A DNA stretch of 64,000 nt from Lachnospiraceae bacterium (GTDB lineage Bacteria > Bacillota > Clostridia > Lachnospirales > Lachnospiraceae): positions 62,001-126,000 of the forward strand of contig CAJTIU010000001.1 in the NCBI GenBank assembly GCA_910576335.1, given 5' to 3'. The position numbers were made by a program, and so were the translations under genes. Of the stretch, positions 26,470-34,843 are shown piece by piece. Each line of letters opens with the position of its first letter. The stretch's first letter is position 1. Under the pieces are notes generated by a model. That model was not told the DNA's origin. It worked only from the letters and a program-made list of their open reading frames with translations, and did no database searches.

Positions 26470-26702
26470 TTGCTCAAAATAGGGCAAAGGAAGTTCTTGC
26501 CCATAATATTACCAATGATTTTATTTTCCATTATGAGATGTTCAAAGATTGATAAAAAATTAGTATTTGACAACAGCTTTGTTTTTGCAGTAATAATAAG
26601 TTTTATATTGGGACGAGTATTGATTTATTTGCACGAGTTTATTCATGCTATTTTCTATCCTAGAGAAGCAGAAAAGACAGTTTGGAAAAATGAAAAACAT
26701 GG
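26470..26702 (+). pseudogene. Putative membrane zincin (DUF3267-like) fragment
   Basis: Reads VFAVIISFILGRVLIYLHEF then IHAIFYPREAEKTVWKN: a transmembrane helix with an HEFIH metal-binding motif, as in DUF3267 peptidase-like proteins. It fuses abruptly to recombinase sequence after about 26700. Only about 50 residues survive. Confidence 0.5.
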
Positions 26703-26705
26703 AGT

Positions 26706-27442
26706 GTGGGGCTTCACACTATCTGTAACCGCTTGCGTAAGGCAAAAGTGCTGAAACCGAGTTTCTATAAAAAGGAACTGTTTGAGCGTTTTATGGACGA
26801 GGGAAAAATGTATGACTGGGATACTGCCTATGTCAGTCAGATATTGCACAATCCCGTCTATGCAGGAAACCTTACTGTTGCGGACAAACTAACTAAGACC
26901 ATGCGTTCCAGGAAAAGACCGTATATCCCGTATGCGGAGCGTGAATCATCTATGGCACGCATGAGCCGATTATCGAACAGAACCGTTGGAACAACGTGCA
27001 GAAGATTTTGCAGAGCAGAGCGCCCGTTATCGTGGAAAGCTCAAGCGGATATGACAACATCTTCCGAAGGGTTATCAAGTGCGCCGATTGCGGGAGTGCC
27101 ATGCTTGCCAAAGTCGAGCAGAAAAGAAAGCGGAACAATGTATTAGACAAGACTTTCTACTGCTGTACCAAGTACCGTAAGTTTGGAAAAGACGGGTGTT
27201 CATCACACAACATTGAAGCGAGACGGTTCACGAAGTTGTACTTGCGGATATTCAGAAACACGCAGGAGCAGTTTGCGAAGCAGATAAGCGATTATGCAGG
27301 AATAACAAAACTCAATTTTAAGATAATCAATCAACTGATAGAAAAAATTCTTGTTTCTGAACCCGTAGAAGTTGACGGGCAGAAAATTCAACGACTTACT
27401 ATCCATTATAAGTTCATAGGGGCATTGGAAACCCTTGAATAA
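26706..27442 (+). pseudogene. Large serine recombinase, C-terminal part, frameshifted
   Basis: The first frame has HTICNRLRKAKVLKPSFYKK, then VSQILHNPVYAGNLTVADKL (the recombinase domain). From about 26945 the text continues in another frame as YGTHEPIIEQNRWNNVQKIL, then the zinc ribbon (CADCGSAMLAK ... FYCCTKY ... GCSSHNI), a coiled coil and the ending LTIHYKFIGALETLE. One missing A in GTGAATCATC would explain the shift. The N-terminal resolvase catalytic domain is absent. This type (TnpX / Tn1549 Int-like) moves Lachnospiraceae transposons; here it is inactive. Confidence 0.85.
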
Positions 27443-27537
27443 TGGATATTTTCCAAGTCACCCATTCCAACTATCCAACAGATGTAGGACGGATTTTGCG
27501 GACATTCAAAATAAAAAGAATGTGGAGGTAATAGACA

Positions 27538-27923
27538 ATGGCAAAGACGATTTTTGAGGAACTGGGTGGCAAATACGAACGGCAAGGAGAGTATTTAATA
27601 CCGTGTATAGCTTTACCCACCGAAGAAGAACAGCCGATAGGCAAATGGGGACAACGACATCTGAATTATCTGAAGCAGTACCGTAATGTTACATACACTA
27701 ATCTTCTCACAAGCGGCAGGCTGAATACATACCTTGCCGACATCGACAGACAGGCACAGGAACGCTTTGAAAGGCTCATAGAGGGCATGAAACAAGCACA
27801 GGGTAATAACGGAACAGCTAAAAGCAGAAAACGCCTTAGAATGGGTAGGTAGGAAGAATGAATAATGTAAGGGCTTGTGCAATGGAGATTGTAAATGGAG
27901 AAATTGCTTACAACTGGATGTAA
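27538..27923 (+). pseudogene. tnpV: TnpV-family transposon protein, two frameshifts
   Basis: It opens MAKTIFEELGGKYERQGEYL then EEEQPIGKWGQRHLNYLKQY and TNLLTSGRLNTYLADIDRQA, the TnpV signature. The frame shifts near 27804 (one extra A in GGTAATAAC), after which ITEQLKAENALEWVGR is readable in the next frame. A 4-bp duplication (GTAG, near 27847) then forces another shift, after which MNNVRACAMEIVNGEIAYNW completes the protein to the TAA at 27921-27923. TnpV has an unknown role in transposons of the Tn4451/Tn1549 type. The SD GGAGG precedes the ATG. Confidence 0.88.
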
Positions 27924-28075
27924 ATATATGGTAATTCTTGAAGTGAATATATTCAGCTTTAGCTATCTCTATTTATGGGTAAATGCTGATTTCCTTGAAT
28001 TTCGCTATTTGTGGGGTAGATTTTAGAAATAGAATTTTTATATAATGTTATGTATTAAACAAGGAGGTATTATGG

Positions 28076-28561
28076 ATGGATGTTCAAAAAATTGGTGCGT
28101 TCTTAAAGGAACTCCGAAAGCAAAATAACATGACACAAGAGCAGTTAGGTGAAAAGGTAGGTGTAACAAATAAGACTGTTTCAAGATGGGAAACAGGAAA
28201 ATATATGCCACCAATTGAATGTTTGAAGCTGTTGAGTGATATATACCAAATTAGTATTAATGAAATTCTAACAGGAGAAAAATTAAATGAAGAAGATTAT
28301 AAAGGAGCAGCTGAAAATAACATTGTGAATACACTGGAAGAGATAGAAGCAAAGGAAAAGAAATTTGAAAATACTATGTTTATCATTATGGGGATAACTT
28401 CTTTGCTTGCGATTACCAGTATGTTTCTTTTGCCAGAGGGAAGTGGATTAACAGATGTTGAAAAAGCAAAGGAAATTCTTGTAGTTATATTTATATGGGT
28501 TATGGCTCTCATTTCTAATACCTTGAGCATTATTACTATTATATCTAAGAAAAACAAATAG
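28076..28561 (+). CDS. XRE-family regulator with two membrane helices
   Basis: 161 residues. The helix-turn-helix at about 8-62 reads LKELRKQNNMTQEQLGEKVG then VTNKTVSRWETGKYMPP. A short linker leads to two hydrophobic helices (about 100-118 and 132-152: FIIMGITSLLAITSMFLL and ILVVIFIWVMALISNTLSII). Such membrane-tethered XRE proteins are common in Lachnospiraceae and often sit next to the genes they control. Here the neighbours are element fossils. The SD AAGGAGG lies 8 bases before the ATG. It is intact although the surrounding element is broken. Confidence 0.88.
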   Translation: MDVQKIGAFLKELRKQNNMTQEQLGEKVGVTNKTVSRWETGKYMPPIECLKLLSDIYQISINEILTGEKLNEEDYKGAAENNIVNTLEEIEAKEKKFENTMFIIMGITSLLAITSMFLLPEGSGLTDVEKAKEILVVIFIWVMALISNTLSIITIISKKNK

Positions 28562-29062
28562 TTTTGGAAATATTCAATTTCAACAAACAAGAAATTTAAG
28601 ATTTAATTTATTGCTATCAATAATTTAATGCAATCGCCTGCCAAATAAAAAAACAGCGTTTTGGTGGGCGGTTATGCTATGCCCGAAAAGACTTAACAGA
28701 CACTCTCCAGACCTGTTTTAGAGTTTGGAGGGATTTTTTTATGTCTTTTTTTCGGGCAGTTACCTATCTGCTCATGCAATGCAGAATTAATCTATACATA
28801 GCATATCGGGAATGGCCGGAAGCCAGTTAAAAAAATCCCTGCTTATGCAACGCTACTTCTCACCATGAAACAAGAAGTAGAATCTCCACTTATCAGAATA
28901 CATATCTCCTATAACCGTAGAGGTCACAGTGCCTTTGCGGTTTTTCTTTTGTCGTTTTTTATCAGATTATGCCGCATGGTTGTTTCCGCTGTTGGCTGTC
29001 GTTCGCCGCCTTTCCAATCTGGATTTTTAGATTTTCAAGAGTTCAGATTGGAGGAAAATACG
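28562..29062. other. Leader region of the integrative-element sigma genes
   Basis: No gene is supported. It contains a terminator-like hairpin (CTCC...GGAG at about 28702-28731, followed by a T run to 28740). A second imperfect hairpin (AACCGTAGAGG with CCTTTGCGGTT, about 28914-28945) is followed by a T-rich run. Two successive terminators before a sigma-factor gene suggest attenuation control inherited from the element (inference). Confidence 0.45.
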
Positions 29063-29571
29063 GTGAAGTATGCACCAAGAAAAGTATATATCAAAGAAAA
29101 CAATGTTTATGTGGAACTGTCCTATAAGGATTTCTGCCGCCGCAGGCAAGCCGACCAGAGTTACATGGACAAGCTGTTTATCCCCGTGCAGGGCTGTCTG
29201 CTTGAGGTAGTGCGGGAACAGTACGCAGATTTTTACAAGGACAAAGAGCGGTGGCGTTATCTAAAAAACTGGACACGAACCATAAGCTGCTCTCATTGGA
29301 GGGATTTACAGACAGCGAGGGGAATATGCTTGATTTCATTGTTGATGGGGCGGTAGACGTTGCGGAAGCTGTTGTCCGTGCGGTGATGGTGGATAGGCTG
29401 AAAGCCGCCCTGCCTTTATTGCCGTGCAGTGAGCAGGCATTGATACAAGCAATCTTCTTTGAAGAACTTTCCGAGCGGGAAGTCGGGTTGCGGTTAGGTG
29501 TGACACAGAGCGTTGTGAACAAACGCAAAGCCAAAATCCTTATGAAGCTGAGGAAGATAATAGAAAACTAA
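29063..29571 (+). pseudogene. Element-encoded sigma-70-like factor with a one-base deletion
   Basis: GTG start (29063) with TTGGAGG 8 bases upstream. The first frame reads KYAPRKVYIKENNVYVELSY then MDKLFIPVQGCLLEVVREQY and RWRYLK. At 29263-29268 there are six A where seven would keep the frame. After this the other frame continues KLDTNHKLLSLEGFTDSEGN to the region-4 helix-turn-helix (FEELSEREVGLRLGVTQSVV) and ends RKIIEN. The run makes it either a real one-base deletion, a sequencing slip, or a frameshift site. Such sigma-like proteins are carried by Tn1549-type elements. Confidence 0.8.
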
Positions 29572-29664
29572 ATTTAAGGCGTTCAGCCCCCTTGTTTTTT
29601 CCTTTGGGAAAATGAGGGGGCTTTTGTCTGCCCTCTCAATCAATTCTGATTGGAGGAAATAAGG

Positions 29665-30093
29665 ATGGCATACAACCACGGACGGGGGGACAGGAAATGG
29701 CGTATCTGGAAAGAAGCCGAGGAAAAGATTCTGCGTGAGTGCGGCATTGATGAAGCAACCATTGAGCAAATCCGCACAGACGACAGGCCAGATTTTAATT
29801 CCAACAGGCGGTTTTACCGATGGGCGAGCGACTTTGGCGAATACCTTAAGGGCATGGCAGACAGGGAGAAGCAGGCGGAGGTAAAGTCTGTTGCTGATTT
29901 ACTGGACGAGATTGGGAGCGAAAATCTGTACCTTGCCTTAATCACGGTAGACAGACGCACATTACAAATCGTCCTGCTGAAAATGCAGGGATATTCCACA
30001 AAGGAGATTGCCGCATCCGTAAAGCTGTCCACAAAGTCTGTTTACAGACGGATGGAAAGGCTTCGGAGCAGATTGAAGCCATTTAAGCGTTAG
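29665..30093 (+). CDS. Helix-turn-helix (sigma region 4-like) element protein
   Basis: 142 residues from the ATG at 29665 (SD TTGGAGG). It reads MAYNHGRGDRKWRIWKEAEE, with a C-terminal region-4-like HTH: TLQIVLLKMQGYSTKEIAAS then VKLSTKSVYRRMERLRSRLK. It is probably a DNA-binding partner of the neighbouring sigma-like proteins and is encoded in the same order in conjugative transposons. The frame is intact. Target unknown. Confidence 0.75.
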   Translation: MAYNHGRGDRKWRIWKEAEEKILRECGIDEATIEQIRTDDRPDFNSNRRFYRWASDFGEYLKGMADREKQAEVKSVADLLDEIGSENLYLALITVDRRTLQIVLLKMQGYSTKEIAASVKLSTKSVYRRMERLRSRLKPFKR

Positions 30094-30173
30094 AGGGGAA
30101 ATCAGAGCTTTCCTATGGGCTATCTGGTGGGGAGAGAAAAACTCTCTCCTACTTTTTAGCAGGAGGAAAGGAA

Positions 30174-30647
30174 ATGGCATTCGGGGCAAAGACATATACG
30201 CTTCGGGAGGAATCCACGGAAGGCGGCACAAGGTATTGTATCAGCTTTAAAGATGGGCAGGGGGAACACCACGAACTGGAAGTGTCCGAGCAATTATTCA
30301 TTGAATTTCGGCAGATGGAACGCAGGAACAGAAACCTTCAGCAATGGAACCAGCGACACAGGGAGTTTAACGAGGTGTGGGACGAAACGCTTTACAAACG
30401 TGCGTTGCGTGTTCCTAAAACGCTTGATGAAAGCATGATTGAAAAAGAACGGAATGAACTGTTTTACAAAGCGGTTGCCCGACTGCCAGAGATACAGAGG
30501 CGGCGTTTCCTGCTCTATTACGAGTATGATTTCAATTTTTACCAAATCGGCGAAATGGAGCATTGCACCGCTTCCGCTGTCCAGAAGTCTGTTTCGGTTG
30601 CAAGGGAGAAAGTTAAGGCGGAAATGAGAAAGTATCTCCAATTTTAA
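30174..30647 (+). CDS. Sigma-70-like element protein (157 aa)
   Basis: MAFGAKTYTLREESTEGGTR, then KALAR-type helices and a C-terminal HTH (LPEIQRRRFLLYYEYDFNFY then QIGEMEHCTASAVQKSVSVA). The pattern RRFLLYY...IGE...SAVQKSV is that of region 4 of ECF-like sigma factors. The SD AGGAGGAAAGG lies just upstream. Third in a row of sigma/HTH genes typical of Tn1549-like elements; it seems intact. No region 2 is evident, so it may act only as a DNA-binding factor. Confidence 0.75.
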   Translation: MAFGAKTYTLREESTEGGTRYCISFKDGQGEHHELEVSEQLFIEFRQMERRNRNLQQWNQRHREFNEVWDETLYKRALRVPKTLDESMIEKERNELFYKAVARLPEIQRRRFLLYYEYDFNFYQIGEMEHCTASAVQKSVSVAREKVKAEMRKYLQF

Positions 30648-30798
30648 CGATTACTGCCCGAAAAAGAAATTCATTTTTTATCGGCGTGGGGATGGCGGCA
30701 TTACATACTCCCACTTCTTTTTGTGGAAGTAAATCTATTTAAGGAGGTCACGCCTATGTGCAACAAAACCAAAGACACCGCCCGAAAGGAGGAAAGCC

Positions 30799-31191
30799 AT
30801 GCAGAAGCTTCAGACGGTCAACGCCGACACGCTCCTCTATGAGCCGCTTGAGAAACCGTCCTTTGTGGTGGACGGTCTGACACCCACGGGCTTAACCCTG
30901 TTCTGCGGCGCACAGAAAATTGGCAAGAGCTGGCTTATGTTAAAGCTCTGTCTTTGTGTGTCGCAGGGAATCCCCTTGTGGGATATGCCGACACAGGAGG
31001 GCGACGTGCTTTACCTCTGCCTTGAGGACACGTTCTGCCGCATTCAAGACAGACTGTTCCGTTTGACAGACGAAGCAAGCGGGCGGCTTCACTTTGCGGT
31101 GGCGAGCGACAAGCTGTCAGACGGTCTTATCGTGCAGTTGGAGGATTATTTAAAAGAATACCCCGACAGCAGGCTCAGCTCCGACGCTTAA
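30799..31191 (+). pseudogene. RepA-like AAA ATPase / helicase, C-terminally truncated
   Basis: MQKLQTVNADTLLYEPLEKP, then LTLFCGAQKIGKSWLMLKLC (Walker A) and GDVLYLCLEDTFCRIQDRLF (Walker B-like). It is the start of a RecA-fold (AAA_25/RepA) helicase used in element replication. Full-length forms have 300 or more residues; here the frame ends after EYPDSRLSSDA, where an unrelated A/T-rich sequence begins. The likely cause is an insertion or deletion at about 31185. Confidence 0.75.
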
Positions 31192-31713
31192 ATATTTTTT
31201 GTTTTGAAATCATACGTTATTTAAAGACATTAAGACGGTTTGGTAAAGAGGCGGGAAATTTTTTCTTCCCACTCAGGATAAAAGAGCCGCTAGATGGAAC
31301 AAAAAGATGAGCCATGAAACACCAGGGGCTGTTGCATATGTTGCTCACTTAAAAAGCATCTGTTCCGGCAAGGGAGATCAAACATGGGACAAATCATTCA
31401 TCTGGATAAAGGGAATCCCCATTTTCATTTAGGATAGCATTCGAAACAGGGGATATGGTCTGCTACTGTCATTGATTGTCAGACATTCCCAAATGATCTA
31501 TGGAAAAGTTTCTTTACGGATCAGGCGTACTTTAAGTTTTAATGAGACATTTTATCCGTCTGACGCGGGATTCCGGAAAAAAGAAATCCGAATCGGGTGG
31601 TTTTCGCCCCCAATACCAGAGTGTTCTATGGGTATTGTGCATATTATATATCGAAGAAACGCAGAAATTATCTGATGACTTTGACTAAAATCACAAAAAG
31701 ATAGGAAATCATA
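31192..31713. other. Decayed region between the helicase fragment and the transposase fossil
   Basis: Plus-strand frames contain short broken pieces (for example MGQIIHLDKGNPHFHLG then a stop, and FYGYCAYYISKKRRNYLMTL near 31616-31680). They look like coding remnants but no family can be named. No RNA gene is seen. Confidence 0.35.
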
Positions 31714-31799
31714 AAAAAACCTCCCATTTTATGGAAAAATGAGATATAATGTAATTAACCCAACAACATATCTTCACCCATAAAAGAAGGAGGTTTTTT
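31714..31799 (+). promoter_or_regulatory. Inverted repeat that can sequester the transposase SD
   Basis: AAAAAACCTCC (31714-31724) is complementary to GGAGGTTTTTT (31789-31799), which carries the SD of the transposase start at 31802. A -10-like TATAAT (31744-31749) lies between the arms. Transcripts entering from outside would contain both arms and hide the SD, whereas transcripts from the internal promoter would not. This is a known protection strategy of insertion sequences. Confidence 0.55.
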
Positions 31800-31801
31800 A
31801 C

Positions 31802-32319
31802 ATGAAAAGAGAATAGCGGTTACGAGAAAAAAAAAACCGGGAAAACTTACAGAAACTCCGGCTTGCATGTGAACTGTCAAAACTAATCCGGCACTACTTC
31901 CCGGATCTGGTGCCACTGCTGAAAAAACTGCCGGATCCCAGAAACCAAAGCTATATTACCTATCCGTCTGCCGTGCTCCTAATGACCCGTATCATTACTA
32001 TGTCCTGGAGGCAAAGTTGGTATTGCATCCCAAGATTGTGGTAAGTATTATGACCGAATTTGTGGAAAATGATGGGAAAGAGATGGAGAAGCAGGACTGC
32101 GAAAGGAAAGCGGGTGTGAGACTGATGGAAAAGCTGAAGAAGCAGTTTCCAAGATTAAATATCTGCCTATGTGCGGACAGCCTGTATGCATGTGAGCCAT
32201 TTTTCCGGAAATGCGGGGAATACTGTTTCCTGGAATCCATAACACTAAGAAAAGGTTGTGGAAAATATAAAATTTTCATAGCCTGGAAGAATAAAAATAA
32301 ATTTAAGCGTCAGAGCTGA
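31802..32319 (+). pseudogene. DDE transposase with internal deletion and early stop
   Basis: It begins MKRE then TAG at codon 5 and a frameshift in an A-run. The N-terminal part then reads RENLQKLRLACELSKLIRHY, then FPDLVPLLKKLPDPRNQSYI and TYPSAVLLMTRI. It joins directly to a C-terminal catalytic part: EAKLVLHPKIVVSIMTEFVE, then KQDCERKAGVRLMEKLKKQF and PRLNICLCADSLYACEPFF. Most of the middle of the protein is gone. KQDCE and ADSLYA resemble the catalytic region of a widespread DDE transposase group; I do not assign a family name. Confidence 0.7.
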
Positions 32320-32397
32320 CTTAACAGTCATCCACTTGTGTGTAGTCTAAAAAACTGGTATAACAAAGTTGAATATTTTTAATCCAGGGGTGATTTT

Positions 32398-32913
32398 ATG
32401 AAGGGAACCCATAAAAAAGTATGTCTGCTGCTGATAGTGGTGCTTATATGTTCTTTATCTGCATGCTCCTCTGAATCTTCCGATGACAACAAGGTAAGCA
32501 AGGAAGCTGAAAAGATCATTCAGGCGATGATGACCTGCCCGAACGAGAATCTGTATAGCTCTTCATCCGCGACTGTGATCGGCGAAGGAGTCGGGGATGA
32601 GGAAGTGAATGCCATGGAAAAGAAAGATGACGCAGACCGTATATCCGAAAACTGGAAAAAAGAAGTTGGAGACTGTTTTTCTGAGGGTGCAATAGATGAC
32701 TTCCTGCAAAAGGGACTTGCTCAATCCTATTTCGCAGAGGCAGAGAAGGAAAATGTTGAAATCAAAGTAAAAGAGATCTCTTTAGCAGGAAAGGAAGAAT
32801 ATACGGAAACGGCAAATGTTACTTATTTAAAGGGGGAACAGGAAGAGAAGGCAACACTTCTATTTACACTTAATTCCGATGGCCTGGTTACGAATGTAGA
32901 ACCGGCAGGATAA
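32398..32913 (+). CDS. Putative lipoprotein (171 aa)
   Basis: A lipoprotein signal peptide, VCLLLIVVLICSLSACSSES, has lipobox LSAC with the acylated Cys at about residue 23. The mature part is acidic and rich in Glu, Lys and Ser, with a long helical part and a C-terminal beta part (YTETANVTYLKGEQEEKATL then LFTLNSDGLVTNVEP) that resembles a DUF4878/DUF5105-like lumazine-fold domain (weak). It is anchored on the outside of the membrane. It stands alone, followed by a terminator, and is convergent with the ABC transporter genes. Confidence 0.82.
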   Translation: MKGTHKKVCLLLIVVLICSLSACSSESSDDNKVSKEAEKIIQAMMTCPNENLYSSSSATVIGEGVGDEEVNAMEKKDDADRISENWKKEVGDCFSEGAIDDFLQKGLAQSYFAEAEKENVEIKVKEISLAGKEEYTETANVTYLKGEQEEKATLLFTLNSDGLVTNVEPAG

Positions 32914-32915
32914 TA

Positions 32916-32944
32916 AAAGGCGGGGATAATTCCCGCCTTTTATT
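32916..32944 (+). terminator. Intrinsic terminator of the lipoprotein gene
   Basis: AAAGGCGGG (32916-32924) and CCCGCCTTT (32932-32940) with a short loop, then a T/A-rich tail. Symmetric enough to work in both directions. Confidence 0.88.
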
Positions 32945-32945
32945 A

Positions 32946-33587
32946 TTAGGGACACCCTGTTTTTAATCTGGGACGGGGTATTTTTAAAAATACCCCGTCC
33001 CCAATTAGGCAGGCCGCGGCGGCGAACAGCCATATTTTTTCGGTATAACTCCCCGTAGACATGGAGAAGGGGTACAGGACTCCCATATATTTTTCGCCTC
33101 CCCCGGCTGCGATGATGTAGTATATGATGGGCGCCATATAGCCGATTATGAGGTTGTCGGACAGTCTGTAAAATATGATTCCCAGTCCTCCGAGGAAGAG
33201 CATCTCTGCGAATGTTCCGAGGTAATATTTTATTACCGGGAACTGGCAGTTGTTGTGTTTTAGCATACCAATGTAGATTCCCAGTAATGCGGCGAGCAGG
33301 CACAGATTTCCTGCGAGGCGCACCAGGTAGACAGCGGAGCTTTTTGTGTATTTGGAATTGACCAGTTCTCGGATGTTTTTGTCTTGTTCTGGCAGGAATA
33401 TGGGGGTGATCAGGATGATTCCGGTCAGGGCCACGTAGCGCTCCAGTACTTTTGCTGTGTCTTCTGCCGGGAGATTTGACACGCCAAGGAGCAGGGGTGA
33501 GATTCCGAGAATTAGTATACATACCAGTACGTGCAGGGGAACGTGGTATTTTAAGTTTACTTTTTCGATCTGCCAATATTTTTCCAT
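32946..33587 (-). CDS. ABC-2-type permease subunit with repeat-derived C-terminus (213 aa)
   Basis: About six hydrophobic segments (HVPLHVLVCILILGISPLLL, ALTGIILITPIFLP, LCLLAALLGIYIGML and others). The start overlaps the upstream permease gene by 31 bp. It probably forms the second membrane half of the exporter. The last ~18 residues (GDGVFLKIPRPRLKTGCP) are read straight through palindrome copy 2 (32970-33001), so the natural C-terminus has been replaced or extended by the repeat. The last natural membrane helix (IWLFAAAACLIG) is retained, so the protein may still work. Substrate unknown. Confidence 0.75.
   Translation of the reverse strand: MEKYWQIEKVNLKYHVPLHVLVCILILGISPLLLGVSNLPAEDTAKVLERYVALTGIILITPIFLPEQDKNIRELVNSKYTKSSAVYLVRLAGNLCLLAALLGIYIGMLKHNNCQFPVIKYYLGTFAEMLFLGGLGIIFYRLSDNLIIGYMAPIIYYIIAAGGGEKYMGVLYPFSMSTGSYTEKIWLFAAAACLIGDGVFLKIPRPRLKTGCP
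32970..33001. repeat. 32-bp palindrome, copy 2, inside the 3' end of a permease gene
   Basis: A perfect inverted repeat centred between 32985 and 32986, identical in its core to 452-493. It forms codons of the permease C-terminus on the minus strand. Confidence 0.85.
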
Positions 33588-34843
33588 GATAGCTGATACC
33601 TTCCTTTCCTTTTCTGTCCGTAAATGATGACGGTTAGTGCTGCGAGGATGACTGCCAGTGATGTGTACAGGATCCGGTTGGATGCAAGTCTGGCGAAGCC
33701 TTCCTGATATCCTTCCCAGTTCAGTTCTGTGTTATGCCGAGGCATCAGGTTCCATCCGTACATGCCGCCTGTCAGGGTGGCGGTGCCGCCAAACAGGGAT
33801 ACAAACCACCAGGCTCCCTGGACGAGGACAGCCAAAGCAGTGTCTGTAAGCTCTGTAAGGAAGATTCCTACAGAGAGTGCTATCATAATCGTAGGCATCT
33901 GCCATCCGAGTATATATTTTGCAAATGCAAATGGATCTGCGGAGATTCCTTCTGTCAGGGCGTGCTTCATACACTGTGTCAGGGGAACCATGGACAGGGC
34001 GAATACGGGGATCAGGATCATCACAAGCATGGAGAGATAGCGGCTGGCGATGATGACTGCAGAAGGGCATCTCCTTACATAAATGAGCTCGTTCATACTG
34101 GCTCTTTTGTCCCGCAGGCTTCTTGTGACAGCCAGAAAGACTGGCACAAGCCCCAGGAAAATGACCATATAATCGGAAAACAGCCTTGCGTAGCCTCCGG
34201 TCAGTCTGTCCTTTTCTATGAGCTCATGATATTCTGTCATTGCGTCCTCATAGGTCTTCGGAACCCGTGCATTCTTCTTCCGATAGTCTTCTGCATAGTT
34301 GGAACCTCCGCCCAGAATGTCGTCGGCCTGGTCCATCAGTTCCTCGAATCTCTCGTAAGTAAGTCCTTCTGCCGGTTTCACGACTAGATTCTGCATCATG
34401 GCTGGCTCCATTCCTTCTGCTGCTTCTCCTGGTTCCTGTCCCGACTGAAGCTGCATCTTTTCCTCCTGGGCAGTATACCATTCTTCCCAAAGCTTTTCCA
34501 GATTGTCCCTCCCTTTTATTCCTGTTGCTTCGTTAATAATCTTTCCGATTTTGGCATCTTCTTTTTTATCTAAGGTGACACTTTTATAAAATCCGATGGG
34601 ATACGTAGTATAGCTTTCCCGAAGATATTCCTCTGTCAGCCCGCCCAGGGCGGTCTCCATTATGACATCTTTGTCATCACTCATTTTCATGCCATAGTTC
34701 TCCTGACCTTTTTTTGGCTCTCTGGCTATATCCATTTCCCCAAGCTGTGTCACAAAATCAAAGATCAGTACAAGGACAATGAGCCAGTAGATGAGACTTC
34801 TTGCTGTCTGGCGGCATTCCTTTATAAAGAGCTGTCCAAACAT
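33557..34843 (-). CDS. ABC-2-type permease (428 aa)
   Basis: Architecture of an ABC-2 exporter half: one N-terminal membrane helix (ARSLIYWLIVLVLIFDFVTQ), a large extracellular domain of about 200 residues with Met/Gln/Glu-rich helices (about 35-225), then five or six helices from about residue 225 (YMVIFLGLVPVFLAVTRSL onward). The start ATG at 34843 overlaps the ATPase gene by 22 bp. With the ATPase and the second permease it forms a three-gene exporter. The kinase fragment next door hints at a peptide-antibiotic sensing or export system, but the substrate is not known. Confidence 0.85.
   Translation of the reverse strand: MFGQLFIKECRQTARSLIYWLIVLVLIFDFVTQLGEMDIAREPKKGQENYGMKMSDDKDVIMETALGGLTEEYLRESYTTYPIGFYKSVTLDKKEDAKIGKIINEATGIKGRDNLEKLWEEWYTAQEEKMQLQSGQEPGEAAEGMEPAMMQNLVVKPAEGLTYERFEELMDQADDILGGGSNYAEDYRKKNARVPKTYEDAMTEYHELIEKDRLTGGYARLFSDYMVIFLGLVPVFLAVTRSLRDKRASMNELIYVRRCPSAVIIASRYLSMLVMILIPVFALSMVPLTQCMKHALTEGISADPFAFAKYILGWQMPTIMIALSVGIFLTELTDTALAVLVQGAWWFVSLFGGTATLTGGMYGWNLMPRHNTELNWEGYQEGFARLASNRILYTSLAVILAALTVIIYGQKRKGRYQLSWKNIGRSKK

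Noticed and set aside
32860-33576. 238-codon minus-strand frame overlapping the permease 32946-33587
   Set aside because: Arg/Pro/His-rich shadow; the hydrophobic permease frame and its overlap with the upstream gene are convincing.
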